NCBI GenBank assembly: GCA_036446035.1
Contig: JAZFSG010000101.1
Coordinates: 1-6,813 of the forward strand
Direction of reading: 5' to 3'
DNA length: 6,813 nucleotides
DNA from: CAXMQS01 sp036446035
GTDB lineage: Bacteria > Actinomycetota > Acidimicrobiia > Spongiisociales > JAOTWH01
This document shows positions 5,154 through 6,813 of this stretch, piece after piece. The notes beneath the pieces are model-generated. The model was not told where the DNA came from. It searched no databases and worked only from the letters and a program-made list of their open reading frames with translations. Made by a program: the position numbers and the translations under genes. How positions within the stretch are numbered: the first letter of the stretch is position 1; every line of letters starts with the position of its first letter.

Positions 5154-5947
5154 CAGCCCGCCGCCCCGCCGTTTGAGCTTGCCGGGGTCTCGAAGGGCGG
5201 GGTGTTCGCCCCGGGGTCAAACGTCCATCCCCTTTGCGGGTCCACGTTGCCCGTGATGACAGCGAGCTCCGGGTGGGCGGCGGCCGATTCTAGCATCGGC
5301 TGGGACTCCTCCAGGACCGCGTCGAAGGTCCACGAGATCCGATGGTCGTGCGTTAGGAAGGTGCTCGCCCTCGAAGCCAGTGGAACCTGCATCACGGGCC
5401 AGAATCCCCGATGCCTGAACAGCGCCCAAGGCTCTCCGCTGTAGTCGAAGGTCAATAGCGACAGGGCGACAAGGTTACTCCCGACCGGGAGCGGTAGGGC
5501 CATCTCCTGCTCCTCATAGAGGTACGTCGGCGAGGGGCTCTGCACGGTGACAAAGTCGCCCGCGTCGAGGGCCGCCGAGGGATTAAATGGGAAGGGGCGG
5601 CCCTGCAGAACAAAGCCGTTATCGCCCCGATCGGGAGTCGCCTCGATGAAGGCTGCTACGGCCTTGTCCTTGTCTTCCGCGATGGCCATCACGCCGCCTC
5701 GCTGAAGATGGTTCTCAAGGGTCCGAAGCTTTCGAGCGAGCACCGGATCAACGAACCGCTCGATCACAACCCGAATGCGGGTGCGGGCTGCTAGTCGCAC
5801 GGTGGAGATCCGCCCGTTGATCGCCTCGGCGGAGACCTCCGAGACCATCACGGTGCGCTGAAGGTCTGACAGGGGCTCCCCGAGGTCGATCTCCTCGATG
5901 TCGCCGAAGGGCTTTGGTAGGAACCAGATCGCAGCGTTGCCTGCCAT
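5153..5947 (-). CDS. Distal-tail-like protein
   Basis: This 264-residue protein starts at ATG 5947, three bases after the tape measure TAG and in the same frame (TAG ACG ATG). Only a weak AGG lies before it, so translation probably depends on ribosomes finishing the tape measure. The position directly between tape measure and hub-like protein is where distal tail (Dit-type) or first tail-tip proteins are normally encoded. The content fits: an N-terminal beta segment, then TVRLAARTRIRVVIERF (49-65), a helix with a basic pattern (VLARKLRTLENHLQRGGVMA, 69-88), and beta-rich middle regions. A Pro/Gly/Asn-rich tail (about 240-264) is probably disordered. The family is not recognised with certainty. 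It ends at TGA 5155-5153, overlapping the hub start. Confidence 0.65.
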   Translation of the reverse strand: MAGNAAIWFLPKPFGDIEEIDLGEPLSDLQRTVMVSEVSAEAINGRISTVRLAARTRIRVVIERFVDPVLARKLRTLENHLQRGGVMAIAEDKDKAVAAFIEATPDRGDNGFVLQGRPFPFNPSAALDAGDFVTVQSPSPTYLYEEQEMALPLPVGSNLVALSLLTFDYSGEPWALFRHRGFWPVMQVPLASRASTFLTHDHRISWTFDAVLEESQPMLESAAAHPELAVITGNVDPQRGWTFDPGANTPPFETPASSNGGAAG

Positions 5948-5950
5948 CGT

Positions 5951-6813
5951 CTAACCTGGGCTGAAGGGTGTGAGGGTTTCGCCCATGCCGAAGTCCCCAA
6001 GCTCTCGCTCGATGGCTCGCAGGAACTCCCGAGGGTCGTTGGCCTTGACCGTCATGTTCTGAATGTTGATTCCGCCTCTGCCCATCATGCCGGCGGCGGT
6101 GCCCGTGGACGCGCCAGAGGCCGGCACGACGCGCTCCCCCTCATGGAGCATAGCCAGGCCGGTCTTCGTCGCGAAGCCTCCCGAGGCGAACCCTGGGATA
6201 CCCACACCAAAGATCTGGACGTCGCCCTGATTGGCGCGGAAGTTGGTCCCGAGCACGTTGCCCTGTTGGCCGACTAGCGCGCCGTTGCCGCCGCCGATGT
6301 CGAACAGGCCAGAGAAGAAGTCTCGGATCGTGGTCCAGATGGTCTCGAAGGCCCCGATAATCCACTGGATGACAGCACCGTCCATGATCGTGTTTATGGC
6401 GTTGCCGATGCCGTCCCAGATGCCCTTGAAAAAGTCCTTCGCGCCCTCCCACCAATCGCCGAACAGGAACGCCATCGCGCCATCGAGGAACCCGATCACC
6501 CGGCCAGCCGCATCGAGGGCCGCCCCGGCGAGGGCTTTGACCATCTCCGGGATCCCCAGAATGATCCCCTCTGCGATGACGAAGGGCAGCTCCAACAGAT
6601 CGATAGCCAGATCGGGTAGGGCTGTGATAATCCCGGGGATTACCTCCGTGAGCGTTCGGCTGATGCTGCTTCCTATCTCGGCGGGCAGACGGAACACGTC
6701 GTCAACCAGGGCCTCCAACTGCGTATCGAGGTCCCTGGCGAGGCTGATCCCCTGCGAGACCAGATCGCCCATGCCGCCAAGGAAGATGTCGCCGATGACT
6801 TGCCCGAGGCCTT
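5951..6813 (-). CDS. Tail tape measure protein, C-terminal part (start outside the window)
   Basis: The frame is open to the right edge, so only about 286 residues of a normally much longer protein are visible; the ATG at 6772 is internal, because 13 coding residues precede it in frame. Tape measure proteins set tail length and are ejected with the DNA. Counting from that ATG, residues 40-97 are strongly hydrophobic (for example LPFVIAEGIILGIPEMVKAL, 62-81), as is usual near the end of such proteins. Trp/Phe-rich amphipathic repeats follow near 107-157 (WWEGAKDFFKGIWDGIGNAI, WIIGAFETIWTTIRDFFSGL). A classic late motif, FASGGFATKTGLAMLHEGER (195-214), followed by VVPASG, matches the 'asGGfvt.pt.amlgEgGpE.viP' signature of tape measure ends. 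The terminal INIQNMTVKANDPREFLRAI (235-254) fits too. It ends at TAG 5953-5951. Confidence 0.88.
   Translation of the reverse strand, partial: GLGQVIGDIFLGGMGDLVSQGISLARDLDTQLEALVDDVFRLPAEIGSSISRTLTEVIPGIITALPDLAIDLLELPFVIAEGIILGIPEMVKALAGAALDAAGRVIGFLDGAMAFLFGDWWEGAKDFFKGIWDGIGNAINTIMDGAVIQWIIGAFETIWTTIRDFFSGLFDIGGGNGALVGQQGNVLGTNFRANQGDVQIFGVGIPGFASGGFATKTGLAMLHEGERVVPASGASTGTAAGMMGRGGINIQNMTVKANDPREFLRAIERELGDFGMGETLTPFSPG

Noticed and set aside
225..6813. Genome-wide recoding of TAG as a sense codon
   Set aside because: The TAG at 1408-1410 ends its gene exactly inside the next gene's ribosome site, and the next gene is in another frame. Long genes contain no internal TAG interruptions, so TAG behaves as a normal stop.

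Overview
The window is a compact, almost gap-free stretch of a tailed-phage genome (free phage or prophage). All confident genes lie on the minus strand and read from right to left. The best-supported landmarks are the C-terminal part of a tail tape measure protein at the right edge and a large tail-hub-like protein in the middle. After these come a glycine-rich fibre-like protein, a putative NlpC/P60-type hydrolase, and a phage virion protein of a widespread small family. Most of the window is GC-rich (57% and 67% in two 60-base rows I counted). A long non-contractile (siphovirus-type) tail fits the gene set, but the window alone does not prove it. No host can be named; a GC-rich bacterium is the only reasonable inference.

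Layout in transcription order: tape measure (runs off the right edge, ends 5951); distal-tail-like protein (5947-5153); hub-like protein (5153-3606); small putative virion protein (start 3572 or 3560, ends 3147); fibre-like protein (3150-2650); putative hydrolase (2650-2123); 95-residue basic protein with a holin-accessory-like pattern (2123-1836); small virion protein (1836-1408); two unrecognised proteins (1396-956 and 956-225). Five junctions are one-base TGATG overlaps and one is an ATGA overlap, so the set behaves as one translationally coupled late operon. The likely division of labour is tail length and tip assembly first, then fibre and receptor parts, then cell-wall degradation, then small accessory or virion proteins.

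The left 224 bases differ. GC falls to about 45% over positions 61-170. No convincing terminator is visible after the last gene. A strong sigma70-like promoter (TTGACA-17-TAAAAT, 119-147) points rightward, antisense to the operon. On the minus strand, the frame of the last gene stays open after its TAG stop (225-227) all the way to the window edge, 74 codons. That stretch is either the start of another minus-strand gene, the remainder of a gene split by an amber codon, or chance. This edge region and the unrecognised genes beside it hold the least explained signal. I saw no CRISPR array, tRNA, insertion sequence or defence system.
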